Positions 12,502-12,609 of a DNA stretch of 12,609 bases are shown here, piece after piece; positions within the stretch are counted from its first letter, which is position 1; each line of letters begins with the position of its first letter. The notes under the pieces are model-generated. The model was not told where the DNA came from. It saw only the letters and a program-made list of their open reading frames with translations, and ran no database searches. Origin of the DNA: a bacterium (GTDB lineage Bacteria > JAUVQV01 > DATDCY01); contig DATDCY010000358.1 of assembly GCA_036524115.1 (NCBI GenBank), positions 1-12,609 of the forward strand, given 5' to 3'. A program made the position numbers and the translations under genes.

Positions 12502-12609
12502 CCCCGCCGCGCTCGTCGCCGCCGCGCTCGTCGCGGCGCTGGTCCTCGCCGCGGACGCGGCGACCGCCCAGACCGCGCCGCCGCCCTCCGCCGCGATGGC
12601 GGTGAAGGC
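12485..12609 (+). CDS. Signal-peptide protein, probably PilP, 3' end outside window
   Basis: Only about 41 codons are visible. ATG 12485 lies inside the end of pilO in another frame, with no clear ribosome site, so coupling to pilO is likely. The N-terminus begins MCRPSSPAALV, continues with the hydrophobic run AAALVAALVLAA, then DAATAQTAPPPSAA: a signal peptide with likely cleavage after ATA. In pil operons the gene after pilO is pilP, an inner-membrane lipoprotein linking PilNO to the PilQ secretin. Here no lipobox Cys follows the hydrophobic core, so it may be a non-lipidated PilP or a different periplasmic component. Identity rests on position only. Confidence 0.6.
   Translation, partial: MCRPSSPAALVAAALVAALVLAADAATAQTAPPPSAAMAVK

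Overview
The window is GC-rich DNA packed with protein genes from a Gram-negative bacterium. The clearest taxonomic hint is the start of a type IV pilus assembly operon (pilM-pilN-pilO and the first codons of the next gene). Together with the high GC, an ECF sigma factor, a cluster-type LarE and hairpin-rich intergenic repeats, this suits a deltaproteobacterium-like lineage (Desulfobacterota, Myxococcota or a relative). I cannot name a genus from sequence alone. No rRNA, tRNA, CRISPR array, transposase, integrase or phage gene is visible.

Left part (1-4263). A minus-strand gene for a TrmA/RlmD-type iron-sulfur RNA m5U methyltransferase runs off the left edge. Diverging from it is a plus-strand pair: a LarE-family sulfur insertase with three cysteines placed for an iron-sulfur cluster, then a thioredoxin reductase (trxB). 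After a 155-bp gap comes an MFS_4 (YbfB/YjiJ-like) transporter.

Middle part (4361-8150). Dihydroxy-acid dehydratase (ilvD, branched-chain amino acid synthesis) is followed by a compact three-gene unit: an ECF sigma factor, a soluble zinc-finger (ZAS-type) anti-sigma candidate overlapping it by 11 bp, and an ArsP/DUF318 permease 26 bp further on. A run of nine A sits exactly where sigma and anti-sigma overlap, so transcript slippage could fuse the two. I read the unit as a candidate metal- or redox-responsive regulon that drives its own efflux permease.

Accessory part (8151-10306). Small unrecognised genes (65 aa on plus, 112 aa on minus) converge on a 226-bp stretch holding eight consecutive inverted repeats and a near-perfect 21-bp direct repeat. 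A second hairpin-rich stretch precedes the 65-aa gene. Next is a degenerate J-domain plus TPR-like protein, preceded by a well-spaced sigma-54-like -24/-12 sequence.

Right part (10207-12609). A strong sigma-70 promoter (TTGACA, 17 bp, TAGATT) drives pilM-pilN-pilO, tightly spaced or overlapping. PilM is the cytoplasmic actin-like ring protein, PilN and PilO the inner-membrane alignment proteins. A gene overlapping the end of pilO starts with a signal peptide and is probably pilP, cut off by the window edge.

The most interesting signals are the stem-loop chain at 8603-8828, the A9 tract joining sigma and anti-sigma, the sigma/anti-sigma/permease unit, and the LarE-TrxB pairing. None is proven novel from sequence alone.
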